Part shown: positions 18,232 through 32,800 of the stretch, one piece after another
Layout: each line of letters begins with the position of its first letter
How positions within the stretch are numbered: the first letter of the stretch is position 1
DNA from: Harmothoe impar
Taxonomy: Eukaryota; Annelida; Polychaeta; Phyllodocida; Polynoidae
Direction: 5' to 3'
Assembly: GCA_947462335.1 (NCBI GenBank)
Contig: OX381720.1
Span: 42,639,152-42,703,151, forward strand
Length of the DNA stretch: 64,000 nt
Notes under the pieces: model-generated
Database searches by the model: none
The model's input: only the letters and a program-made list of their open reading frames with translations
Told to the model about the DNA's origin: nothing
Made by a program: the position numbers and the translations under genes

Positions 18232-20182
18232 GTAGGTTACTTTTCAGCTAATATTACAATGTGCATGTACTAATTTGAGATATTATTCAACCACAATTAA
18301 GCTTTTAGGTTGTTAAGAAGTTGTGTATTGGTGACCTCGTACCATGAAGCAGTTGCCTTTAACATTTTGATATAGTCCTAACGTAGGACAAGAAATCGGG
18401 TATATTGTGTGTAACAACCGTCCCGCCTTGACAGTTCCCTAAAATCAATAAGGCATACAGATCTATATAGTAAGTTCTACTTGTACTACATTGTATTATG
18501 TCTCTAATTCCTATGGTGGTCATTCAGTGATAATAGAATTCTCTAGCATGGCGACTGTGAGTGCAGATCTCGGGATAAAGTTAGTATTTTAGGGGCTATT
18601 TATTTACTGTTTAGATATATACCAGTGTGTCACGGTGACCATAAAAAAGCTGCCCCAAATAGGCCTAAGGATTTATGGGACGAGAAGTTAATTCAGGATT
18701 ATGTTGCTTATTTGTGCATGACCTCCCTCATACTGTTAGGGAAGGGGAGGGGCAGCAACCCCACCCCAACCCCCACCCCTGCATACGGACACACACAGTT
18801 CACATACTGTATACAGCCCTATGCAGAAATACTTCTTCAATATCTATCCTGCAAACCTACATGAGACTACCCGATACGCCAATACAATGTGGATTCATAT
18901 GGAACCGTATGAAAGAAAGATACACGGTCAGAAGTAAAACTATACATAAAAGTTTCTTGATGACATCCCACTGAATATGCTTCCCGGGATATGCTTGCCT
19001 GCATACCTGTGGGACATCCGGTTTACAATATATTATGCCATATATTTAATATGCATGCCACTATAACCGTGTTATACTCATTGGGTTCTGGTCACAATAT
19101 ACGACTCTTCATCCACCGAGAGGAATAATTCATACCCACATACAACCATTTGGAAGCTGATAGATAGATATCGTTTTAAAAATAGGTTCACAGGGCCCAT
19201 ATTGACCGAACCTGATTTGAAATCCCTATAATCCCAGTCAGAAATAGAAAGTTATCTCCGCACTATATGACTCAGACTGGCTGATCGCATTTCAATAGTG
19301 TGAGTGTATACTCTACATAGCCATACATGTGAAATGGAGATTCAGGTCAAAGGTTGACAAAGGTTCGCCAATTAAGCCCACTTCCCACCTCAATCCATGA
19401 ATACCATTTACATCTCACATGAGTTTGGTCATCAATACGCTGTGAACCTAAAGCTTGTGGTGACTAAAAGTAAAACCTTTCCCACACTTTCCACATCCAT
19501 GGATATGTTTAATGGTTCCCTGCAGACCAATGGGTGTCCCAAGCCCGGTTCCAGTACCATGCGAGTGATTTCGGCGACAGTGACGCTCACTTTTCTGAGT
19601 ATGTGGGTATATCTATACGAATGGCATGTTTTGTGCATGAACTGTATATACATGAACTATGGATTGTGGCAAAAAAAAGTTGGTGCAGGAATGTTCAGAC
19701 CAGGTGGTGCTATATACGCTGCATGAATATAAAAATTGTATCATGTAAGCTATTAGAATTTGCTAAATACAACATTTAATTAATGAACTTTAATAAGCCC
19801 CTCTAGCTATGTACAATGTACTTTCTAACGTTAAATGTAGACAGCGTTTTCTTATAGTTTTACGCTGTTACTGCAGTAAGCGTCATTTCTGGGTTTGAAA
19901 AATCCACTTACTGTTCAACTTCACAAGATATAATGAAATGTAAAAAGAGAACACCATTCTACGCAATCCCATTGAAAGGCAATATCGTTAATACTTTAAC
20001 TTCAAGTCGCAGTTAGATGTGCCCAGTGATAAAATGGGTGTAAACAAGACAGTCTTTTCATAGCTTGGAGAGGGTATTAGACATGAGGTATTCTTCACGG
20101 AAGGTAAACACCCATAGCACACATCCTGCAGGATATACGGATACACATTAAGGAAACTATCAATCACCTGGAGGTCCTATAC
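18232..20182. other. Noncoding; no gene recognised
   Basis: No supportable coding or RNA feature. If the first-exon proposal at 18.1 kb holds, this is intron. Confidence 0.45.
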
Positions 20183-20189
20183 CTGTATA

Positions 20190-20419
20190 GGTAGATTCAC
20201 CAAGAGTCGGCAACACACCTTGAAATGGCCACCTTATTTTGTATTTATTCATGCATGATAAGCTTTGTTGGTAAGAATAGCAAGCATTATTTCACAGAGA
20301 TAGAGGGCTTATCATATGGGTCAGGATTTTGAAAAATGTCACTTTCTGGGGCCATATATATGAGTAACTTTCACCGAGGGACATCTCTAGGTATGTGGCC
20401 GACTCTAGGTGAATCTACC
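20190..20419. mobile_element. Short inverted-repeat element
   Basis: GGTAGATTCACCAAGAGTCG on the left and its near reverse complement on the right (20395-20419) form ends of about 25 bases. The similarity may extend outward to about 20183 and 20427 (CCTGT.. and ..ACAGG). About 230 bases, no coding frame. Probably a MITE of unknown family. Confidence 0.55.
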
Positions 20420-20427
20420 CTACAACA

Positions 20428-23244
20428 GGTGTAGTGAGTAGTTAATGATCACCTTACAGGTAGAGGAGGTCTCGGGTGTTTGTCTTCTTGACACTGGGTG
20501 ACGCCAACTACTATTAGAATGTATAGAATTAGAATGATAATAGCAGGCTATATAGGTACCTATTATTATCGGTTGGTTATTGTAGCATTTATAATAACTA
20601 TCACATTGGAAAAACAATGTGGAAATGGGGCAGGATACCTTCTTTTGTTAATAACTGGGACACATAAAGAATGGTGTAGTGGAATATCTCATGCAGGAAT
20701 GTCAGGAACTCATACAGACCGTGCTAAAGTGGCCAATCAAGTCAGAGCCTTTCGTTTTCTAGCTGGCTGGCCTCCAAGGCACTTTATTGTATGGGACTAC
20801 TATCCCTAACACAAGGAGGGGTAGAGAGGCATAGAATAAACTGGTAAAGTAACCACATTCAAGGCTGGACGTTCTATACACATCTTAATCCACCCAGATT
20901 ATCTTCCACCCCTCCCCAGGACAACTCCCAACCCCACTCCACCCCACCTTTCCCTCAACAATTATATCCTTGATCCGTGTATATACCCGGATGTGTGTGG
21001 TTAGCAGGTGAACCTTTATTGACTTTTAGTTATGAGTAAGTTAGAAACAGTCAACACTGTATAAAGGTGCAGCACCATTTCCATGAAAAATCAATAATGA
21101 TTAGTTCTACATTTTGTATATGATACCAACAAAGGATGAGCCATATCCTGCTATCAGTCTGTTATATAGTATGTGGTTAATATTGGTAGACTGTATACAT
21201 AGACATAGTAGTAGTAAGTTAAGTGCTATAAGCTATAATAAAAGTATACCAGGAACTGCAGTGGTGCCCCCTAGTGCCTCCTGTCTGCACCTTGCTAACC
21301 ACACTGGTCACTATAGACATGAGTTCTAGCCCATAACCCGTGTCCTAACCTGCACTCTGTATACTGCCAGGGGTACATACAAGGTGCTTGACATAGATAT
21401 TGTGGTATTTGATCAGTGTTCCATGCAAGGGTCCAAGGACACGGGGTATGGTTAAGCTACCAGATATCAATAAGCATGACATGGACCTTAGTACTTGAAC
21501 AAAGCAGAGAAAAAGCTACAGGTGCCAAGTGGTTCACCTTATTGGCTCTATATAGTACGGGGTAATAAGAAGGTGTCCTAGCATGACCTTCTGATAATCT
21601 CTGGTGGTTCCTTCCTGTGGCCAATGAAATGCCTTATATTCCTGACAGGTTTCTGTATCGATGCCTAATAGTTGGTCTTAGTTGTGAAGTGTAGATAAAG
21701 GGATATATCTAATTAGAATAATAATAACTATGCTCGCATTCCATATTAAATCATATGGACAACATTTGGGAGGAGAATGACTAATATTAAGAGAGTATTG
21801 CTAACCCCCCCCCCTCTCCCCACACATATCACTCCACCGTCCCACAAGGATCTTAATACCATAGCATACTATTCTATCCCAGTGAGCACTCATCATCTTA
21901 ATCATTCACCAGACACACCTGTTTTAGGAGCTCTTCAAACACTCTGCACCTAGACAGACGGCCTGTCCACAGCCCCCGTCACACCACAGTTCACGCTACA
22001 TATGGTAGACCTTTTTTTTTTAGCTTTTTATTTCCGGTGTGGTAGACCTGTGTCAGGGACTTGCATTATACATGTACACATTAACATGCAGCATGCACCG
22101 CTAGTAAAGGGATTGACATCTCCGTGAAAATGCATGCATGGAGATGGAGTGACACCTAATTATATAGTGGAATGTAAATATTCTTGACCTTGTCTTTGGT
22201 CAGGTGAAATCTCTTATGAAAACGAACATAATTATAATTATAAACCCCTACTGAGGGGCAGCATTATATGACTTACATGTGTGAAGCTACAGGATACACC
22301 AGGCTTTAAAAAAAAGTAAAACCGGAAATCCATTAAGCTTTCATTCGTAATACAACCAAAAAGGCATTTGTTAGTTCTGCACACTTGTGACCACCCTCCC
22401 TTCCGTTATTGACGCCCACCATTTGTCTTTTTAAATTGTGTGGCGGATACTACTGTGGTTTGATATTGTAGTAACTAATGATTACAACCTACAAGTACAA
22501 TATCCTATACCTAGTTTCAATTTTGAGATCTCTATGGAGTTCCCAATAATACTACCAGACGCATGATTAGTACATGTATTGAGAAACATCATGCATTCCT
22601 GGGCCAATAAATTAACTCGTATGACCCCAGTCGTCATTTGAGGTATCAGAAATGTGGTCATAATTAACACTCTTTATATGACTTCTTCTTTAGTACCACC
22701 ACCATATGCTGGTCAACCACTGTCTATTGTCCCTCGGCTATTGCCCCTATGTTCACCCCCGGGGTTCACCCCTATATTCCTCACCAGCCTTGGTCTACCC
22801 ATCACAATTCGGGTTCGTGTCCATACACCCATGTGGAATTCCCAGAAGTCATGATTATGTCAATTCTTGTCAATCCGTGTCCACTCGTGTCTCGTTCTGG
22901 AGTGTCACCATGGTTACATTGTCTCCTGCTGGCATCCGGCACACCGGATGCGGCCCTAATCACGACTACTTGAGGTTCTAAAGTGCTACTGCACGCCGCC
23001 GAGCACCAGCGAAGTAGCTGTGGTTTCCCGCCGTAGGAAATGTCGTCTGCCCTGGCTTTGGGATTCGGGGAGATGAGCAGGATGACACGGATTCGCCCTT
23101 ACATGAGGGTAGAACCCTGGTGGTAGAAGTAAACAAAAGCCTTTGTCAGGGTCTTCCCCTAAAGCCACATGTGGAAGCCCCCCCCCCCTCCCATCCCCCA
23201 AAATGCACCTGTTGCTCAAACTTCAAAAGCTCCACATTTAATGC
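20428..23244. other. Noncoding; no gene recognised
   Basis: No supportable gene. It contains a C-run near 21810 and a decayed inverted pair (TTTCCGGT near 22030, ACCGGAAA near 22321) that may mark an old element. Confidence 0.45.
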
Positions 23245-23520
23245 ATGCTGATGTAGCCCTATATCTGGTGTGAAAAGTCTCAGCATGAGCGTTTGATGTC
23301 ACTTAGGTTAGCACACTATCCTGTTAGTTTTGCAGATATGGATATTCGATATATCATTTAGGGTTTGGTAATGATCAAAGGACCCTGCTGATGTATGGCC
23401 CTACATAAAATATAATTATCTAGTATACGCCTCAGCATGAGCGTTTGATCTCACACTATACTATAATGCAAAATATCCTGCTGGTCTTCCAGAAATAGAT
23501 ATATTTGGATCCGGATATTT
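23245..23520. repeat. Diverged tandem duplication, about 140-bp unit
   Basis: Two adjacent segments share the same order of blocks: CTGATGTA..GCCCTA, then CTCAGCATGAGCGTTTGAT, then CACACTAT, then ATATCCTG. The first spans about 23245-23390 and the second about 23390-23520. No coding potential. Confidence 0.5.
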
Positions 23521-25796
23521 GGGATAGGATGTTATGATTGTGTCCTCTTATTTTCCAATTGGAGTTATATGAATTCAATTGAATTGAATACAGTTTCTAT
23601 TTGTATACACCCTCGATGGTTGCAGTTCTCTCGCAATCAAAAAACATCTTCATACTATAACATTTCCGAACGGTATTTCCCAGTGAATCTTAGCCTAGAA
23701 ATCCGGAATATGTTAACCGGCTTCACTCTGTTAACCGGCTTCACTCAAATAATAGAAAACTGTGAAAGTCTTAAACTAAATATAGAGCAGCATGGCGGAA
23801 CCTTTATCAATGGGTTGGGACTAAACAGGACAGTAACCTTGATATAAGTTGTATGACGTCAGTGGGAGATGACCCAACACACACAGGGTTTAGTTACAAT
23901 CCTGTTCTGTATCACATGTAGTAAGGTGTTTCCCGAAATACATTGGGATTCCCGTCTGTGTCGGAACTAATACTTGAGACGTTCTGAAACCATGTTGCTT
24001 ACATATGTCACATCTCATATGTCAGGTCTAATAAAGCACTAGTGAGTGATTGGACATACAATATGGCGTGATCATTAAATATGATAGTTCTCCTCTCGTT
24101 TAATACATTGCTCAAGGGTATATAGAGACATTTTGAAGGGAAATGATATGAGAAAACTTTTGTTGATTTTACTGTCAGAGCTCCACTGTGATGCATCCAC
24201 ATTATCGATTAGAGCCGTTATTAAACCATTTTGATTATAACATGCGTATACATACGTTCATATCAATATCAGGTCATTTTTAACCAGCCCCTAATCCGAG
24301 CCGATTCATTACAAAAGCTGAATCCAAAATGATTTTCCCTTCTCGCCATAACTTGATAACGAAAACTGCTACAACTGATGTAAGCAATAACACACTTCTC
24401 TAAATGACACTGGTGGTGTAAGGTGTAACTCCATCCACCATACTTCACGTCTTATAGTGTATATGTAATGCAGTTATAACTTGTGCATGTCCTGACTGAG
24501 TCACTAACATCACAATCACACCCTGCATGTTAAGATGTCGTGATCCTGCACCACCCAACTCCGAATATAGGCAGTCCCATGATGGACAATGTATTACATG
24601 ATCATCACCCTACAAGAACATGAACATGGGGAGGTTTTCGCGTATGACCATAAACCTGACCATGTCATCATTACTGCCATAACCGTGTCGGGATATGTAA
24701 TTGAGTCATATACCGAGCACGGCAGTGATACCGTCTTATGTGGGTTCTATAAAATATTAATACTATTTTAGATCTAATTGCTATACATGATATTATGCTT
24801 TAAGTGTTATTTTAGTGTTATTTGGATACATTTAGAATTTTCTCATTGAATTGTGTCCTTCATTCAATCAATAGTTTTCACATTCCTTCTCCACTCAGTG
24901 TCTTCATGTAGATTATTCATTCATAATTCACCGAGGTATTTCATTCGGTACAAAAGGGAAAGGGGTCGTCACCCTGACCTTCATAAAATGGTTTATTTGG
25001 AGAGTCCATCATTACCCCCTGTCAAGAAGGAATATGTTTTTCAGATACTAGCATTGGAAAGGGTGTTTTATCCCCTTTATAAGGGTGGATTCCGATTCCA
25101 GTGTCCAAAATTGGCTGACTCCCATTCGAATAGAGTTCGGTCTCAGCAGTTCAAATTATGCCAGGCAATGCTGGATGGAGACATCATCGTCTGGCCTTTA
25201 GAGTATTCATTTTGTTTGACTCTTCCCTCGGGCAGATATTTCTTAGCGCTTGCAAATATCTATCCACTCTAATCTAAGTATATGTGTCCGGCACCTCAGA
25301 AGGTATTTAAGCAAGTAGCTCTGTACAAAAAGGTATGAATCAGTAATTGAATGTTATTTGTAAGTGCAATACGTTTGCTGTATCCCCTTCCTTTCTCATA
25401 CCTCCCTAATAATATTGCTCTCCCTAAAATAAGGAAGTTCCTAACTGATGATAAAAATAGATCCAGAAATAAATGTATCATCAGCAGGTGGATTGTAAAA
25501 AGCGGTCTCTCTCTATATATATGGTGATGACATGAGCTCTCCCCCAAAGGAGGGGGACCCTAGCTCATGTATATTATATATCCATAACATTGTGTCCCTG
25601 GTGACTAACCACAATATCCGTACATGCTGGTGATCTCAGTCCACCTCTGACTATAAGAGAGCACTTCCGGTTGTATCAGTACTACCACTCTCCAAACAGA
25701 TACTCAGTGCCCTTCAAACTCCATAGAGAGTGGAACAAATGCCTAGAGAGTGGAGCAACTCTTTATGAATAGTTGTTCCATAAAAGGAGTTGTCCC
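23521..25796. other. Noncoding upstream of the choline transporter
   Basis: A 139-codon open frame (24853-25272) has no recognisable domain and no supporting signals, so I do not call it a gene. No RNA gene is seen. Confidence 0.4.
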
Positions 25797-25801
25797 TAGT
25801 A

Positions 25802-25850
25802 TATATAAAGTGACCTGCTCATGAGCTGCTCATCCACTGATACCGTGTCA
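25802..25850 (+). promoter_or_regulatory. Probable proximal promoter of the choline transporter
   Basis: TATATAA lies at 25802-25808. A pyrimidine-rich initiator-like CTCATCC follows near 25830, and the first ATG is 190 bases downstream. An E-box CACGTG sits at 25871 in the presumed leader. It may compete with the distal promoter-like site near 18.1 kb. Confidence 0.5.
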
Positions 25851-25996
25851 GTGAGCTGCTCCACAGCAGAACACGTGCTCACCACTAACTCACTCATCCA
25901 CTCACTCACTGTACTGGACTCTACAGCTGTGTTTCTATACATTCTAGATATAGCTTTGTTACACCTTTAGACCTTGGTCCTCATTGGTCTGCCACT

Positions 25997-26717
25997 ATGC
26001 CTATTTCAGGGAACCACCCTGCTCCTCCACTGGACGCCATGACGGACAACAGTACCACGTAAGTAACCTCTGAACAGCATTTTAATATTTTAGTTCTCTT
26101 ACTTTGAAGATTGTTCCCGGCTCCTCTCGGCGTAAAGGGAAAGTGGGGGATGGGTCTCGTCTATACCTTTGAAGTTCCATGAGCAAAGCCAGCGCTTATT
26201 TATTTGAATACGCCTCTTTAGACCACATAAACGGGGTTAAGAGTAGAAAATGTTTACAGACAACAATTCCGACAACAATGTCAATTAGCTGGAAGTTGTA
26301 TTCCACACAAAAAGGAAATGTAGTTGAAGAATTGATTGAGTGAGCTGTCTAGTGTCAATTAAGTGGCTGAGGACCTCCATATGCCTCCCGAATGTCTCAC
26401 CGACATATTTTGCTGGACAGGACTGCATGCTGAAGTGTGTGTATATATATATATATATATATGAAGAGTTTGGATGCAAAACGACATAAGCGCCATTCTA
26501 AAAATAGGGACAAAAATCTGACAAAAACAAATATTAGGGAAAGAGAAATATAATCCTCAAACAAATTTTCCAGGATTTACTGTTTTTCATATCATTAGGA
26601 CTTAATCAGTATACACTCTGTTAACAAAGAATAATAATTGACTCTAGGGTATCTTTGCAAAAAGGACTATAATGCTTCAATTCTGTGATGGAGATATGTC
26701 GTTTTGCATCCAAACCC

Positions 26718-26807
<90 letters not shown>

Positions 26808-29800
26808 CCTCGGCTGTACATAGTCAGCTCATTCGGTTAAATATAATTGGAAGGACTGAAAGCGAAATCAGTAACTTGTTGGGAACATGACATGATGAGG
26901 AAATGATGATATAACCCTAAAGGATCATATAATGATTCCAGCCCCCCCCCCCCCCCACATCCGATATAAATATGATTCCATCATCAACATCTATGTCTAT
27001 GTGAAATCTATAAATGGTGTGAAATATGATACCATTCAAAACACTAGATATACAGATTCAGAGATACATTTATTTGATTCCTGCGCTAATCACTCGTTAT
27101 GTGATATGTTGACACTTAAGGAGCTGTGGAGGGAACAGGTTTAACATAATAATTATGTTGAAATAACTTTAAATGTGCCAGTAAATACCTATTTTTAAAT
27201 TTCTCCATGATTACTAGCAGGCTGAAATAAGCATTATGCTCCATATTGACATAATGTTGCATATAATTATATAGAGATTATTACTGCATTAATGCAACTC
27301 CTTATTGCAAGTCTCCTCATGCATGCCCTTATGTACTGTTGTTGTCCTCAGGATGATGCTGGAGGACCCCCCGCTAAGTGTGTGGGGGTTGGTGGGGGTG
27401 GTCATCTTCTATGTGCTCATCCTGGCCGTGGGGCTCTACGCCTCCTGGAGGGCCAAGTCCTGGAGGAAGGCCGACAGTGAGGACGTCATGTTGGCAGGAC
27501 GTGACATAGGCGTCTTTGTCGGCATCTTCACAATGACAGGTAAATACTGAGTATATCTTTCACAATCTAGGCAAAGAAATGATGTGTTTCTGGTGACATG
27601 CAAAGAAAATCTAGGTAGGGCCTATGTTCGAACAGACTTAACAATAGATTATTGAAATTTAGACAAAATAGTAAAATTCTCGAAGATATTCAAAAGATTG
27701 TTAGAGTTGACCCTGTTCTACTAGAGGTAGCGTGGGATGACCGGAAACACCTTTCAGGCCTTTTAAGAATAGATAAATGAGCCCCCTCCCCAACAAAGAA
27801 TGGGCATATATCCCGGGGATATATCACATCCGAACTGCTCCCACAAAAACAAAGGTAAGATTACAGGGTACAGTGAATCTGGGACGAGCACGATGGATTA
27901 TAATGCAAATGACCAACTGGTATCGCGGTGTTTGTTTTCGCTTGCATTTCCTTTTGTGAAGGCTTTTGACACGGTAAATCACCTCCTGCTATTGACTGAG
28001 TTGAGTATTCCGGGCTGTGATGAGCGTGCCGTGCAGTGGTTTGACAGTTACCTGACCAGTAGGTCTCAAACTACTAGGGTTGGTAACCAGCGCTTTAAGG
28101 TAGAGCCTATTACCTGTGGAGTACCGCAGGGCTCGGTACTAGGCCCGTTACTAGTTGTGATATATATAAATGAGATTGAAAACACTCTTCAACACATTAT
28201 ATTTTATGTAAACTGATCAGTCACTCAGATCCACATATGATTGAAACCTTGCTGCTATAGGACTTGCAATGCTAGCAGCAAATGGTGTGATGAATTCTGT
28301 CAAACAGTGAATTCGGATAAAACCCATGTGCTTTGGTGCAGATCTGAGCTGGATCAACAAAATCTGGCCCAATATAACCTACGATTCAAAAACAGAGTGC
28401 TACATGTGGTGCCAAGCCTTATTTATTTGGGATTGATAATCGATTAACATCTGAGCTTTGAACCCCATTGTACACGAGTGTCCAATTTCTGTAATGTAAA
28501 ATTGAAACATCTGCACAAATTGAAAAAGCACATGGACAAAGAACTGGCCTTGCTGATGTATAAGCAAATGGTCCTTGGACCATTGTGATTTTATTCTTGA
28601 GTCTGGTCCAGCGGGGTTGGTGGAGGGACTTCAAACAATACAAAACCATTAAATTGCCTCCGTTGAGCTGTCTAGATATTTATGACCCGAGGTCCTGAGA
28701 ATTTTAGAGTTCCAGTGCGTACGCTTCATAGCAATGTCATGATAAAACTGATATAAGTGGAGTTTGCTTTATTACAGGGCACTATTAATAGGAGGGTAAT
28801 CCCCTGTAAGTTATAAGGTTATGTCCATGGGGAAGCTTACTTAGCAAACACCACCGACGGAACTGTAAACCACATCAATAACATTTTATTAGTCCTGGTA
28901 TCAAGTGTACAGAGTGCATTCTGTCAGCTTTGTGCCCCCGCCCACTCCTCCCACAACACATGATATGTACAATAACGGTACGGTTATACTTTCAATATAG
29001 ATGACAAAGCAACTTGATGTGGAGTGCAGCATGTCATAATACACTCCGAACACGAAATTGAACTCTAAAACTATATATGACAATACTAATTGTCTGATTG
29101 CCAATTAACGAATAGGCCCCCAATGCATGAGTAGTTCCTGTATGAGAATCACATGAGATAACTCAATATACCTTTAGAACATAACAAGACAAGTATATGA
29201 ATCTGATTGTCCTTAATTAATACTGACTTTCCCCCTTTTCTTGCAGCTACGTGGGTGGGAGGAGGGTTTATCAACGGTACAGCAGAGTACGTGTACACGC
29301 CCTACTCCGGCCTGGCCTGGACCCAGGCACCCTGGGGATACTCCCTCAGCCTCATCATCGGCGGCTTGTTCTTTGCCAAGAAGATGCGTCAGGCTGGCTA
29401 TGTGACCATGCTGGACCCGTTCGAACAGCGGTACGGTCAGGTGATGGGTGCCTTCCTCTACCTGCCCGCACTCATGGGGGAGCTCTTCTGGTCCGCCGCC
29501 ATCTTGTCCGCCTTAGGTAGGTTAATACGGTGGCTCTAGATGGGTCAAAAGCGACCTGGCGACCTGGGCCGTTTTGAATGCAACTGTCGACCTAAGGCAA
29601 TAATCTAAGTGACCTGGAGACTTTCTGACAAAATTGACAATAGATTAGAGGGCCCAAAAAAGCGCATTTTCGACCTAAACCCCCTTACTTTAGGCGACTT
29701 TCCGATCTGAGGGGGCCCCTCTGCACCCCCAATATGCGTCCGGAATACAGTCATGGAATTTGTACACGTATTTAGGTATGCGCTGCTACATGTTCTGTGA

Positions 29801-32800
29801 TCTAGGGTTACATGTAATATGCCATTTGTAATTGTAAAGTCCTCGTCCTTTACGAAGTATACTGAAGCCTATGCCCGGGTCCTTGTAAAAGATATTATCA
29901 CTTTGCTACCTGGAACGTGCAATAAATTAGAAATTTTACGGAACTTTAGTCCTGTAATTGATAGGCCTCCTGTACCAATGATATAGCTGTCATTTCATTC
30001 CTGTTCAGGTGCCCATGCATCTATATTAGGCCCCTGATGAATGGTATACTATAGCTCTTTATCAAATATGACACTCAGCATCTACCTCCCATTGCCTGCC
30101 AAACTTCAAGGTGAGCTGCCCTCCTCATCACTGCATGCTTAACCCTCACGTACTGATGGTCTCTGTTGTATCATATTGCAGGAGCTAGTCTGTCTGTCAT
30201 CCTGGGACTAGAGAACAACGTGTCCATCATCATATCTGCCGCCATAGCCATCTTCTACACCATCATAGGGGGCCTCTACTCGGTGGCATTCACTGACGTC
30301 ATCCAGCTCATCTGCATATTCATCGGACTGGTAAGTTTGTCAGGCGGGGGTTTTGTGGAGTTTAGATGTTTCGTTCATATAGCGGAAAGCCACATGAATT
30401 TTCACGAAAACCATAATCAGAACTTACCCAAATTCAAAGTCCATATAATAGCTTCAAGAAAACGCCATCATGGTATATATATTTCTCTGTTTCCTTATCC
30501 CTTTAAGGATGGTATAATGTATGAATGCAGCCCTGGTAAGTAACTTACCAGTGCTACATTCAAGCATCATGCCGACCCTAACTTGCCGGGGCTGCATTGG
30601 TGCCAAATGTCATCATTTTAGCATATAAGTAGTTCAAACATGGATGATAATTTATGTCTGTTTTATGTCACCCTTTCAGTGGGTTGGTGTGGGCTTTGCC
30701 TTTGTCCACCCGGCGGTGGGGAACATCGCAGACACTGCTCTGGGGGTGGAGGGCTGGGTGGGTCAGCTCAGTCCTAATGACCCCTCTGTAGGCTTCTGGC
30801 TGGACTCTGCTCTCCTGCTCATCTTTGGAGGCATCCCGTGGCAGGTGAGTAGCTCAGAGCAGCTCTTTTATTATGGTCAGCTATTGATGCAGGTAACTTA
30901 AATAGTTTGCTAATTATTAGCAGATTGGTATTCTGCATAAACCATGTAAATATCGACTCCAACAGTCGACTGGTTCTTGCTAGACCATGACAATGACAAT
31001 TGTAATACTTCAGCACTATTGCAATGCTAAATTGAACACCCTTGTACCTGGCCAGAAGTGCAATTACATACCTGCAAAAGCAAAATGTTGTTGAAAAGAT
31101 GAAACGTTGAATTAATTGATATATTTCTCAACTTGGTCAAGGATGATTCCCGGTAAAGTTTTCATGTTGTAACATGACGTTATCCTTTTTCAGGTGTACT
31201 TCCAGCGTGTGTTGTCGTCCAGAAGTCCTAACCGTGCCCGTATGTTGTCCTTTATTGCCGCCTTCGGGTGTCTCTTCATGTCTATACCCTCTGTACTGGT
31301 AGGAGCTATTGCCAAATCTACAGGTAAGTTGTCATTGTATTTCCTGAAGATCCTCTGATAAAATAAGATGCATTTGCAGGAGATGGGGTTTCAAAGGGTA
31401 CTTGAACGACATAGCCCATACCGGAAACTATAGACTACCTTACACAGGTTTGCCTTACACAGCTATATTGTTGTTCAGCAAAATTGATAAATCCACGACA
31501 ATCATAGCAAAAAAGAAATTCATTCTCGAACGCAAATCAGAAAGACAAGGTGGCGTGGGTAAGCCCCAGGAGGTCCTATCTTTCTGAAAAGTCGCCATAA
31601 TTTTTTCAATAATGGAAATATCTAGTGACCATGTGACACCCAGAGAGGAAGGAAATACAATGTGTGAAGGATCTTCAATTCTCCAACTTATTTGTATTAG
31701 TATTAGTAACAAGAACAGTAACTTATTGGAAACATCACTAAAAACAGCATTAATTTTATTGTTTCAGACTGGAATGCCACCGAGTACCGGCGGTACTACC
31801 CGGTGCCCATCCAGAAGGATGACTACAAGCTGGTGCTGCCCCTGGTCCTCCAGTACCTGACCCCTACTCCTGTAGCCGTCATCGGGCTGGGCGCCGTCTC
31901 TGCCGCCGTCATGTCCTCCGCCGACTCCTCCATCCTAGCTGCAGCCTCCATGTTTGCCAAGAATGTCTATAAGCCCCTCCGCAATGGCTGCTGTCCAAAC
32001 AAGAAGGTATTGAATGGTTTTAAATATACGCCTTAATTTGATTATTGCCCTCAGCAATAACTACAATTTTTTCTTGGCATGATATACTTCTCCTCCCCCA
32101 GATGCCATCAGCAAAACTTGTCCCGTCCCCCAATATCTACACTTGGTGCATTCCATCTAAGAGTATATAAATTTTCACTTGTATATTTTAAAGTTACTAT
32201 ACTTCTCCCCATCCATATCTACAACTGGTGTATTCTATCAGTATTAGATAGCACTTCCCCAATATCGAGCACTGATCTATTTCATCATCGGCATCTCTCC
32301 CCTCCCCCAAAACTCATCTACCACTCATCAGTAATACCTACCACTTGTGTATTCTAACATCTGCACTTCTCCCGTCCCCCACTATCTTTCACCGGTGCTT
32401 TCTGTTAGTAATGCTCAGTAACGCTCATATATATATACCCCAATATCTCCCACTCGTATGGTAATGGGCTTCGCCGACCTAATATCGAGCACCAGTCGAT
32501 CTTCAATCAATAGCACTCCTCCTAGATGTGACAGAGGTATATCCATAGATCTAGTAGTTTAATAAAACTCATACATGTCTATTCTTCTGTCTTACAGCCC
32601 TCAGAGACAGAGATCATCTGGGTGATGCGTGTGGCCATATTGGTAGTGGGCGTCCTTGCTACTGTCCTTGCCATCATCATCAAGTCCATCTACGGCCTGT
32701 GGTTCCTGTGCAGTGACCTGGTCTATGTGATCCTCTTCCCCCAGCTGGTCTGTGTCATCTACCTGTCCTTTGCCAACACCTACGGGTCTGCGGCCGGCTA

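Noticed and set aside
24853..25272. 139-codon open frame upstream of the transporter
   Set aside because: No recognisable domain, no neighbouring exons, AT-rich intergenic composition; length is compatible with chance.
26621..26890. IYIYIY-rich frames on both strands
   Set aside because: Translation of the TA microsatellite.
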